Source: an uncultured Bryobacterales bacterium
Lineage (GTDB): Bacteria; Acidobacteriota; Terriglobia; Bryobacterales; Bryobacteraceae
Direction: 5' to 3'
Length of the DNA: 23,229 bases
Assembly: GCA_937959285.1 (NCBI GenBank)
Contig: CALGAR010000056.1
Coordinates: forward strand, 1-23,229
Below are positions 17,559 through 23,229 of this stretch, one piece after another (position 1 is the stretch's first letter; each line of letters begins with the position of its first letter). A program made the translations under genes and the position numbers. Below the pieces are notes generated by a model, which saw only the letters and a program-made list of their open reading frames with translations, was not told the origin of the DNA and made no database searches.

Positions 17559-18074
17559 TCAAAGGTTCTTAAGTGCCGACCACCGCTCGTCTACAGTCTT
17601 GACTTCGCAATCGCAGTATACGCGGTTGCGGTTCTGGCCGCAGGCGGGACAAATCCCCTTGCAGGCGTCGCTGCATATCCGCTGCATTGGCAGGTTTAGC
17701 AAGATGTGCTCGCGGAGAACGTCTTCCAACTGAACACCGTTGCCTTCGTAGAACCCAATCTCGGATTCACCCTCGTCAATCCGCGTCTCCTCTGTGACAG
17801 GAGCTGTTTCTGCCGGCCGGTAAAAGAGATCGAAGCGACTATCCAAGGAAAACTTGAAGGTTTCCAAACAGCGATCGCACTCCGCTTCCATCTCGCCCGC
17901 GACGTGGCCTTGAATCCGGATCTCACCCAGCGTGTTCCGTAACAACTCGGCCGACCCCTTAGCATGGATCGGACCTGATTGTCTCAACTTCTCAAAGAAC
18001 TCTAGCTCGTCGGCAGGGAACGTCGTGTCAAAGTGGATCTTGTGATGTTCAAGCTCCTGAATTGAAAAGAACAC
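17559..18074 (-). CDS. yceD: YceD/DUF177 family protein
   Basis: DUF177 proteins are linked to accumulation of 23S rRNA (large ribosomal RNA subunit accumulation protein), and their genes typically stand before rpmF, as here. The 171-residue protein has the family core GEMEAECDRCLETF (first Cys pair) and a C-terminal cysteine-rich region with the pairs in CSDACKGICPACGQ and a final CDCE. This suggests zinc binding. It starts at GTG 18074, preceded by GGGGAGG with 6-nt spacing, an excellent ribosome binding site. A perfect TATAAT lies upstream at 18112-18117. Confidence 0.9.
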   Translation of the reverse strand: MFFSIQELEHHKIHFDTTFPADELEFFEKLRQSGPIHAKGSAELLRNTLGEIRIQGHVAGEMEAECDRCLETFKFSLDSRFDLFYRPAETAPVTEETRIDEGESEIGFYEGNGVQLEDVLREHILLNLPMQRICSDACKGICPACGQNRNRVYCDCEVKTVDERWSALKNL

Positions 18075-18090
18075 GGCACACCTCCCCGCC

Positions 18091-18103
18091 GGCGCATAGC
18101 GCC
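18091..18103. repeat. Small palindrome in the yceD leader
   Basis: GGCGC-ATA-GCGCC is a perfect 5-bp inverted repeat. It lies between the putative -10 and the ribosome binding site of yceD, where the mRNA 5' end would be. It may be a 5'-end hairpin or an operator, but it is short and GC-rich, so chance is possible. Confidence 0.35.
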
Positions 18104-18111
18104 AAAACTTT

Positions 18112-18117
18112 ATTATA
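18112..18117 (-). promoter_or_regulatory. -10 element of the yceD-rpmF-plsX operon
   Basis: The minus strand reads TATAAT, a perfect -10 hexamer in a GC-rich neighbourhood, 38 bp upstream of the yceD GTG and about 20 nt after the aquaporin gene. No TTGACA-like -35 is visible at 16-18 bp. Confidence 0.5.
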
Positions 18118-18137
18118 GCGGGCCTTATCCCCCTAGG

Positions 18138-18941
18138 CTAGAGACCGGAGCCTGCTCCGGAGGCAGTCCTCTCGGCCTTCGGCAGCCACCGCCGGATGCC
18201 CGCTTCGTACGCTCCCGCCCCGATCAGTCCGCCGAGCAGCGGAGCCACGATCGGTACGACAAAAGCCCAGCTTCCGTCTGTCAAACCGTTGTTACGGAAA
18301 CCGGCGACGGCAGTAAACAGCCGCGGACCGAAGTCCCGCGCGGGGTTTATGGCGTAGCCGTGCAAGGCGCCAAACGACATCCCGATCACTACGACGACCG
18401 AGCCGACCAAAACCGGCGTCAGCACACCCGAAGGCTGGTTGCGCTCATCTGTAATCGCAAGGATCAGGAGAAGCAGCAGGGCGGTCCCGATAATCTGATC
18501 CAGGAAACCCGCCACAGGCATGTCGGGGAAAGCGGGAAAGGTCGTGAAAACCCCGGCCGTCCGTTCCAAGCCAGGATCGACCCTGAGGAACGCCGGATGA
18601 TAGTTCCAGAAAACGAGCGCGGCGGCGACAAACGCTCCGGCGGTTTGCGCGAGGGAGTAAGGTAAGACCTTCTTCCAGGGGAAGTCCCGGAACACGGCCA
18701 GGGCGAGGGTCACGGCGGGGTTCAGATGAGCCCCGCTGATCCTGCCAGCGACAAAGATTCCCATCGTTACGCCCAAACCCCAGGCGATTGTGATGTTCGT
18801 ATACCCGCCGTTTACGACCTCGCCGCTCACACCGGTTCCGAAAAGCACCACCATCGCGACAACACCGCAGCCAAAAAGCAACAGGACGAGAGTGCCGAGG
18901 AATTCTGCAATCAATTCCGCTACGAGGCTCTGTTTGGGCAT
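18138..18941 (-). CDS. MIP-family channel, aquaglyceroporin type
   Basis: This is an integral membrane channel for water and small polyols. The 267-residue protein has six hydrophobic helices and both half-helix motifs: HLNPAV (NPA at 74-76) and YAINPARDFGP (NPA at 199-201). The aspartate directly after NPAR (D203) is the feature that marks GlpF-like, glycerol-conducting members rather than strict water channels. No glpK or glpD is visible beside it. No ribosome binding site precedes the ATG; a TGATAGAAT element ends only 9 nt upstream, so the mRNA may be nearly leaderless. Confidence 0.93.
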   Translation of the reverse strand: MPKQSLVAELIAEFLGTLVLLLFGCGVVAMVVLFGTGVSGEVVNGGYTNITIAWGLGVTMGIFVAGRISGAHLNPAVTLALAVFRDFPWKKVLPYSLAQTAGAFVAAALVFWNYHPAFLRVDPGLERTAGVFTTFPAFPDMPVAGFLDQIIGTALLLLLILAITDERNQPSGVLTPVLVGSVVVVIGMSFGALHGYAINPARDFGPRLFTAVAGFRNNGLTDGSWAFVVPIVAPLLGGLIGAGAYEAGIRRWLPKAERTASGAGSGL

Positions 18942-18950
18942 AGCGGACGA

Positions 18951-18959
18951 ATTCTATCA
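18951..18959 (-). promoter_or_regulatory. Extended -10 directly upstream of the aquaporin gene
   Basis: The minus strand reads TGATAGAAT: a TGn extension plus a hexamer one mismatch from TATAAT. Transcription would begin about 2-3 nt before the ATG at 18941, and no Shine-Dalgarno sequence is present in the gap. Both facts fit a leaderless transcript. Confidence 0.4.
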
Positions 18960-18960
18960 T

Positions 18961-18988
18961 GCTTCCGCTGCCCTCCGTTCTCGGAAGC
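18961..18988. repeat. Inverted repeat before the aquaporin promoter
   Basis: GCTTCCG (18961-18967) and CGGAAGC (18982-18988) are perfect 7-bp arms around a 14-nt loop, directly upstream of the extended -10. No T tract follows on either strand. It could end transcription from the upstream gene weakly or bind a regulator. Confidence 0.4.
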
Positions 18989-19007
18989 GGAGCTATCGGG
19001 GTTTAAG

Positions 19008-19020
19008 CCGGAGCTTCCGG
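19008..19020. repeat. CCGGA/TCCGG palindrome after the small Cys-rich gene
   Basis: CCGGA-GCT-TCCGG is a perfect 5-bp inverted repeat with a 3-nt centre, 12 nt beyond the stop of the 62-residue gene. It may stabilise the mRNA end or act as a weak terminator; no U tract follows. Confidence 0.35.
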
Positions 19021-19032
19021 ACGGGCATCCTG

Positions 19033-19221
19033 TCAGCGGCTCTTTCCGGCGCGGTTTCTCGATGCCGTCCCCTTGAGGACGCGCATCCGTTGCCAGTCGT
19101 AAGGCATCTCCTTGCCGCACTCCAGACACACGACGTACGTTTCGCCAGAACGGCCAGGAATGCTTCGCGGAAAGGTAATCCGGCGATGCCAGCAGCCTGA
19201 GAGAAGGTTCCGAAGGTGCAT
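19033..19221 (-). CDS. Small Cys-rich (zinc-ribbon-like) protein
   Basis: This is a 62-residue protein of unknown function. It has C10-x-H12 (GCWHR) and C32-x2-C35 within TYVVCLECGKEMPYDW, which together could hold one zinc ion, followed by a basic tail. The core ETYVVCLECGKEMPYDW reads like a genuine conserved motif; I recall similar small proteins (YVVCLDCGKE-x-YDW) in Acidobacteria. The ATG at 19221 is chosen because the frame upstream, although open to 19395, runs over the lnt 3' end and looks non-coding. The ribosome binding site is weak (AGG). The gene is 95 bp downstream of lnt on the same strand. Confidence 0.65.
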   Translation of the reverse strand: MHLRNLLSGCWHRRITFPRSIPGRSGETYVVCLECGKEMPYDWQRMRVLKGTASRNRAGKSR

Positions 19222-19264
19222 ACCTGGAAAGTAACCGGAGGATTTGGCAGCCGGAATAGAGAGC

Positions 19265-19282
19265 GGGTACCGGGGGTACCGG
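19265..19282. repeat. Tandem 9-bp repeat between lnt and the small gene
   Basis: GGGTACCGG occurs twice in direct succession. Each unit contains the palindrome GGTACC. It lies in the 95-bp gap upstream of the 62-residue Cys-rich gene. A two-copy repeat this short could arise by replication slippage. Confidence 0.5.
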
Positions 19283-19316
19283 CGCAGCGCTAGGACGTTT
19301 TCCCAGTACCTGGCTC

Positions 19317-20789
19317 TTAGTCCTTTGGATTCAGTTTCTGCTTGCGATAGGCTCCGGCAGAGGCCGCAAGCAGACCCCCAGCGAGACAGCTCCACGCGAA
19401 CCAGTCGCCGTGGCGCGTGTAGGGCGTCACCTCGGAGACGTAATCATAGTGAAGACGGTCGGCCCTCGATGAGAAGGAAGGCATCGTCTCGGTCAGGCGT
19501 CCGGCTGGATCAATCGCTCCGGAAATGCCATTGTTCGTTACGCGCAGCGTCCAGCGCCGGTTTTCCGCCGAGCGCATCCTGACATTCTTCAGGTGCTGTT
19601 CCCGTGCCGCTGTGTTCCCAAAATAACCGTCATTTGACAGATTGACGAACACTTCCGCGCCCTTCAGGGCAAATTGCCGCACCAGATGCGGAAAGACCGA
19701 CTCGTAGCAAATGAACGTCCCGATCTTCCGGCCGTTCAACGGGAAGGTGACGATCTCTTTACCCGGCGAAAAATCGCCCGTCTCCGACGAAATCTTCTGC
19801 ACGAAGGTGAAGAAGGGAGGGACGAACTCGCCGAAGGGCACGAGGAAGATCTTGTCGTAGCGTCCGACGTATTCACCTTTCGAAGATACGAACGTCGCCG
19901 AGTTGAGGGGCGCCCCGGACGGTGTGAAGGCGACAGTCCCGATCAGAACCGGCGTTCTGGTCGTGCGGGCGAGCTGGTTGATCGGTTCCCGAAATGCCGC
20001 ATTCGATTCGTAGTAAAACGGTGCGGGCACCTCCGGCCAGGCGATCAGTTCGGGATCCCTTTGGCCCGGCGCAAGGGCAGACTGCAGCGACAGGATGCTA
20101 AGCCGGCGCACGGTCTCCTCGAGCGACTCCAATGTCCATTGCTGATCGTCGTCGATTACGGGCTGGACGGCGACAAGCGATCGCTGGGGCCGGCGGGCTT
20201 GCGGCAGCTCGGGCAGCAGGAATAACAGGGGAAACAAGGCGAGCCAGATGAGCTCCCGCCGCGGCCGCCGAAGCATTACCAGAGCAACAGCGGTAGCCAT
20301 CGCGGCGAAAACAAAGGAGAGGCCGTAAACGCCGACGAACGGAGCGAGGCGCATGGGCACTCCCATGTCGATTCCGGCGTTTCCGAGGGCGAGCCAGGCG
20401 AAGCCGAATGTTCCGTGCGTCCGCTCGAGTCCCGCCCATAAAGCCGCTACAGCGGGGATGGCCCACGGCTTCGGCAGGATGTAGCCGGCAAGCCACCCGA
20501 AGACGGCCAGATGCAACCCCTTGGCGAGACAGAACAGCAGAAAGACGGCCCATCCGCCCAGCTGGCCGAGTCCACCGTGAACGGCGAGGACGAATTGAAT
20601 CCAGTAGCAGACGCCGAACCAGAAGACCGCGCCGGCGACCCAACTGTACAGGAACCGCCGCGCAGGACGCTCCCGGGCCATCGCGAACAGCAGCGGCGCC
20701 AGTGCGACGGGAGCAAGCCAGACCAGATCAAAGCGGGGAAAGCTGAGAATCAGAAGCGCTGCCGTGAGGAGCGCCAATGCCAAATTCAT
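19317..20789 (-). CDS. lnt: Apolipoprotein N-acyltransferase
   Basis: Lnt adds the third acyl chain to the N-terminal cysteine of lipoproteins, a step typical of diderm bacteria. The 490-residue protein has six or more hydrophobic segments in the first ~195 residues, then a nitrilase-fold catalytic domain. The Glu-Lys-Cys triad is E253 (AWPEVPAP), K313 (YDKIFLVPFGEFVP) and C361 (FICYESVFP). A further membrane helix lies near the C terminus (WFAWSCLAGGLLAA), followed by a short basic tail. The ATG overlaps the lipA stop by 4 bp (ATGA). This supports an outer membrane and lipoprotein maturation in the host. Confidence 0.96.
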   Translation of the reverse strand: MNLALALLTAALLILSFPRFDLVWLAPVALAPLLFAMARERPARRFLYSWVAGAVFWFGVCYWIQFVLAVHGGLGQLGGWAVFLLFCLAKGLHLAVFGWLAGYILPKPWAIPAVAALWAGLERTHGTFGFAWLALGNAGIDMGVPMRLAPFVGVYGLSFVFAAMATAVALVMLRRPRRELIWLALFPLLFLLPELPQARRPQRSLVAVQPVIDDDQQWTLESLEETVRRLSILSLQSALAPGQRDPELIAWPEVPAPFYYESNAAFREPINQLARTTRTPVLIGTVAFTPSGAPLNSATFVSSKGEYVGRYDKIFLVPFGEFVPPFFTFVQKISSETGDFSPGKEIVTFPLNGRKIGTFICYESVFPHLVRQFALKGAEVFVNLSNDGYFGNTAAREQHLKNVRMRSAENRRWTLRVTNNGISGAIDPAGRLTETMPSFSSRADRLHYDYVSEVTPYTRHGDWFAWSCLAGGLLAASAGAYRKQKLNPKD

Positions 20790-21739
20790 AGCAACGAGGA
20801 GCAGCTCGCCTGCTCGCTTACCATATCCGCCATGTAGGAACTTCGGACGAAGGGACCACTAAACACCATCTTTAAGCCTGCAGAGAGCCCAAAATCGCGA
20901 TACGCATCGAACTCGGAGGGGGTTACGTAATGCGCGACCGGCAGATTTCGGCGGGTCGGCTGCAGATACTGTCCGATCGTGGCGACATCCACATCCGCTT
21001 TCACGAGATCCCGCAGCAGCTCATGCACCTCATCCCTCTCTTCGCCGAGACCCACCATCAGCCCTGATTTGGTCAGCGCTGCCGGACGGTAGCGCTTGGC
21101 AAACCGGAGGACCTTCAGGGATTGCTGGTAGTCGGCCTGCGGGCGTACCTTCTTGTAAAGCCTGGGCACGGTTTCCATGTTGTGGTTGAAGACGTGCGGC
21201 CCGGCATCCAGAACCCTGGCGACCGCGTCAAGATCGCCGCGAAAATCCGGTGTCAGAACCTCAACTCGCGCCTCCGGCAGGGCCCGGCGCACTGCCCGGA
21301 TGGTCTCTGCAAAATGTGTGGAACCGCCATCGGCAAGATCGTCCCGGTTGACCGAGGTGATGACGACGTAACGCAGACCCATTTGGACTGCCATGCGGGC
21401 GACATTCTCCGGTTCCTCCGGGTCGAGCGTAAATTCGCGCTTCTGGGGATTGCCTTTAGGAACCGCGCAAAAGCCGCATCCTCGCGTACACAGGTTCCCG
21501 AGGATCATGAAGGTAGCGGTTCTGCGGTGAAAGCATTCGTGGATGTTCGGGCAGCGCGCCGACTCGCACACCGTATGCAAGTTCAGTCGCCGCAAGTCTC
21601 GCTTCAGAGCATCGACTGAGACGAAGTGCGTTGTTCCCTTGCGCAGCCACTGGGGCAGACGGGGTCCGCCCTTCTTCCCTTGCTGTCTGAAACCGGAATC
21701 TACCTGGAGCTGAGCTAGCGGTTGGGGTTCGAGGGACAC
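20786..21739 (-). CDS. lipA: Lipoyl synthase
   Basis: LipA is a radical SAM enzyme that inserts two sulfurs into the octanoyl group on the E2 and GcvH proteins. The 317-residue protein has both clusters: the auxiliary cluster C58, C63, C69 (CESARCPNIHEC) and the radical SAM cluster C84, C88, C91 (CTRGCGFC). The C-terminal RSSY that ligates the auxiliary cluster is present in FVRSSYMAD. It starts at GTG 21739, 3 nt after the SPOR gene stop, with a weak GAAGA upstream. lipB is not in the window. The tight spacing suggests co-transcription with the SPOR gene and lnt. Confidence 0.97.
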   Translation of the reverse strand: MSLEPQPLAQLQVDSGFRQQGKKGGPRLPQWLRKGTTHFVSVDALKRDLRRLNLHTVCESARCPNIHECFHRRTATFMILGNLCTRGCGFCAVPKGNPQKREFTLDPEEPENVARMAVQMGLRYVVITSVNRDDLADGGSTHFAETIRAVRRALPEARVEVLTPDFRGDLDAVARVLDAGPHVFNHNMETVPRLYKKVRPQADYQQSLKVLRFAKRYRPAALTKSGLMVGLGEERDEVHELLRDLVKADVDVATIGQYLQPTRRNLPVAHYVTPSEFDAYRDFGLSAGLKMVFSGPFVRSSYMADMVSEQASCSSLL

Positions 21740-21742
21740 TCT

Positions 21743-22330
21743 TCAATATCTTCGCATGATCGGCTGCTTGTAACCCAGCTTCTCCAAGTCCTGCTTTAAA
21801 GCTGCGAGAGCGGCTGTGTTCGCAGCCGGACCTACCACCACGCGAAGGAGGTCGCCGGTTGGAGCGGGAACCAGACGGGCGGAAAATCCCTTACGGTTCA
21901 GCATTTCCACCAGAAGCTCACCCTCTGCGCGGCGTACTGCCGCTACCTGCCAGTACATTCCGGAAAGCATCGCTTCGGGTGCGACGGACGTCGGAGGAGG
22001 TGGCGCCTGCCCCCGCTGTACTGTATCTGTCGCAGGCTGTTGCTCAGCGACTGCGTGTGAATTGCCCGCTTGGGCCACGCCCGAAGAATTGACTGGTTGA
22101 GTGTCCGAGATCTCCCCGCCTGCGGTTGTCGAGGGTGAAACTGCCGAATCAATCACAATCGGCTTGGCTTCGGCCGTCTGCCGGCCTAGATCGAGCGGCG
22201 CCGAGTTCCGGCCGACGATGTATCCCATCGTGAAGAAAACGCCCAGGAGCACAACTACGATGAAAAATACGCTGAGCAGTTGCTTGTTGCCCAGCACTAA
22301 TTCAAATTCGCCGTCTTCATTCCTCGGCAT
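21743..22330 (-). CDS. SPOR-domain membrane protein
   Basis: The 195-residue protein has a short charged cytoplasmic N terminus, one membrane helix (about 18-40, LLSVFFIVVVLLGVFFTMGY) and a low-complexity Ser/Thr/Gln/Pro linker. A C-terminal SPOR domain (about 121-195, starting near YWQVAAVRRAEGELL) follows. SPOR domains bind denuded peptidoglycan glycans and often bring proteins to the division septum, so a cell-division or wall role is likely. It lies 12 nt after the slipin gene; GGAAG precedes the ATG. Family members are too diverse to assign a gene name such as ftsN or dedD. Confidence 0.85.
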   Translation of the reverse strand: MPRNEDGEFELVLGNKQLLSVFFIVVVLLGVFFTMGYIVGRNSAPLDLGRQTAEAKPIVIDSAVSPSTTAGGEISDTQPVNSSGVAQAGNSHAVAEQQPATDTVQRGQAPPPPTSVAPEAMLSGMYWQVAAVRRAEGELLVEMLNRKGFSARLVPAPTGDLLRVVVGPAANTAALAALKQDLEKLGYKQPIMRRY

Positions 22331-22342
22331 GAACTTCCGATG

Positions 22343-23146
22343 TCACCCTTTCTTTTCCCCGTCAGGGCTCTCTGGACGCTCTTCGGATGAACGCTTTGAC
22401 CCCTGTTCGAGGACTCGTCCTATCGACGAGAATATATCTATGGGCAGAGGGAACACAACCGTTGTATTCTTTTCTGCTCCGATTTCGACGAGTGTCTGCA
22501 GATACCTGAGCTGTATGGCGACCGGCTCGCGCTGAATCACCTGCGCGGCCATTCCAAGCTTTTCGGCGGCCATGTACTCGCCTTCCGCGTGGATGATCTT
22601 CGCGCGCCGCTCCCGTTCCGCTTCCGCCTGGCGCGCGATGGCGCGGATCATAACCTCCGGCAGATCCACCTGCTTCACTTCTACCATCGACACCTTCACG
22701 CCCCACGGGCCGGTGTGCTGGTCGAGAACCGATTGCAGCCGGACGTTCAGCTTCTCGCGCTGGCTGAGCAGTTCATCCAGCTCCACCTCGCCCAGGACGC
22801 TGCGAAGCGTCGTCTGGGCAAGCTGCGAAGTTGCGTACAAGTAATTGCTCACTTCGATTGCCGCCCGGATGGGGTCGATCACGCGGAAGTAAATAACTGC
22901 GTTCACCTTCACCGTGACGTTGTCGCGCGTTACGACATCCTGGGGCGGGACTTCGTAGGTTTCGATCCGGAGGGACATTCGGACCATCCGGTCAATCGGA
23001 GCGAACACGAAGATGACACCCGGACCCTTCGGCTGAGGGAGGACACGCCCAAGCCGGAAGATCACGCCGCGCTCGTATTCCGCAAGGATCTTGATCGAGG
23101 AAAGAAAGTAGAGGACAACGATCACAATGGCAACAAGTCCGATCAT
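22343..23146 (-). CDS. Slipin (SPFH/band 7 membrane protein)
   Basis: This is a stomatin-like membrane-organising protein. The 267-residue protein has an N-terminal hydrophobic anchor (GLVAIVIVVLYFLSSI), then the SPFH domain with typical blocks EYERGVIFRLGR, GPGVIFVFAPIDRM, VPPQDVVTRDNVTV and ERERRAKIIHAEGE. A helical, charged C-terminal part and a polar tail follow. The ribosome binding site AGGAGGAATCC before the ATG is excellent. Slipins often pair with an NfeD-type protein; the visible end of the preceding gene does not look like NfeD. Confidence 0.93.
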   Translation of the reverse strand: MIGLVAIVIVVLYFLSSIKILAEYERGVIFRLGRVLPQPKGPGVIFVFAPIDRMVRMSLRIETYEVPPQDVVTRDNVTVKVNAVIYFRVIDPIRAAIEVSNYLYATSQLAQTTLRSVLGEVELDELLSQREKLNVRLQSVLDQHTGPWGVKVSMVEVKQVDLPEVMIRAIARQAEAERERRAKIIHAEGEYMAAEKLGMAAQVIQREPVAIQLRYLQTLVEIGAEKNTTVVFPLPIDIFSSIGRVLEQGSKRSSEERPESPDGEKKG

Positions 23147-23155
23147 GGATTCCTC

Positions 23156-23229
23156 CTATGATGTTTTGTCAACTACGATCTGGTTTTCGTCTTTCGCAAG
23201 ACGAAGAAACTGCTTCGCTTCTGGTTTCC
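23156..23229 (-). CDS. 3' end of an unidentified gene
   Basis: The minus-strand frame is open from the right edge to a TAG at 23156-23158. It gives 23 residues with a helical, charged composition (EAKQFLRLAKDENQ, then a VV pair and a polar end). The stop lies next to the slipin ribosome binding site with a 9-nt gap to the slipin start, as expected in an operon. The other two minus frames also stop only 18-20 codons from the edge, so the coding call rests on composition and spacing. The product is not recognisable. Confidence 0.5.
   Translation of the reverse strand, partial: KPEAKQFLRLAKDENQIVVDKTS

Noticed and set aside
18145..18160. CCGGAG/CTCCGG hairpin at the end of the aquaporin gene
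   Set aside because: It lies within the coding sequence just before the stop and has no T tract, so it is not a convincing terminator.

Overview
The window is a dense, GC-rich bacterial chromosome segment carrying housekeeping and cell-envelope genes. I see no tRNA, rRNA, CRISPR array, insertion sequence, phage gene or plasmid function. The best guess for the host is an Acidobacteriota member of the Solibacter/Bryobacter type. This rests on general features: secreted TPR and M28 proteins, a Tat-exported sugar-isomerase-fold protein, a small Cys-rich protein next to lnt, and a radical SAM protein of the membrane-spanning-lipid-synthase type. It is an inference, not a proof.

Left part (1-3077, + strand): the 3' end of a TPR/thioredoxin (TlpA-like) gene overlaps phosphopentomutase (deoB). 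Triosephosphate isomerase (tpiA) follows and ends in a short GC hairpin. Next (3079-7245, - strand) is a tight run read in the order DUF1385 membrane protein, prfA (RF1), prmC (RF1/RF2 glutamine methyltransferase), dinB (DNA polymerase IV). prfA and prmC overlap by 44 bp. The DUF1385 gene probably starts at a TTG behind a strong ribosome binding site. A non-coding stretch of nearly 400 bp (7246-7633) separates this run from a secreted beta-domain/TPR protein on the + strand. That gene converges on a Tat-exported TIM-barrel protein (8661-9743, - strand), and interleaved inverted repeats lie at the junction.

Middle (9803-12063): a stand-alone 700-residue radical SAM enzyme has a textbook terminator, a likely -10 element and a 16-bp palindrome just upstream of its start. 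Its cysteine layout matches the Mj0619/Tes/GrsA/MSS family, which joins lipid tails into membrane-spanning lipids. It is the most interesting gene here.

Right part (12182-23229, all - strand): one unit runs yceD (DUF177), rpmF, plsX, a DsbD-like thiol:disulfide transporter and an M28 glutamate-carboxypeptidase-like exopeptidase. It combines the common yceD-rpmF-plsX cluster with two envelope proteins. The dsbD-like gene probably starts at a TTG immediately after the plsX stop. Upstream of this unit are an aquaglyceroporin with a possible leaderless promoter and a 62-residue Cys-rich protein. Further upstream is a tight run of an unidentified partial gene, a slipin (SPFH), a SPOR-domain membrane protein, lipA and lnt. 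Much of the right half serves the envelope: acyl-phosphate supply (PlsX), lipoprotein acylation (Lnt), periplasmic redox (DsbD), membrane organisation (slipin, SPOR) and solute entry (aquaporin).
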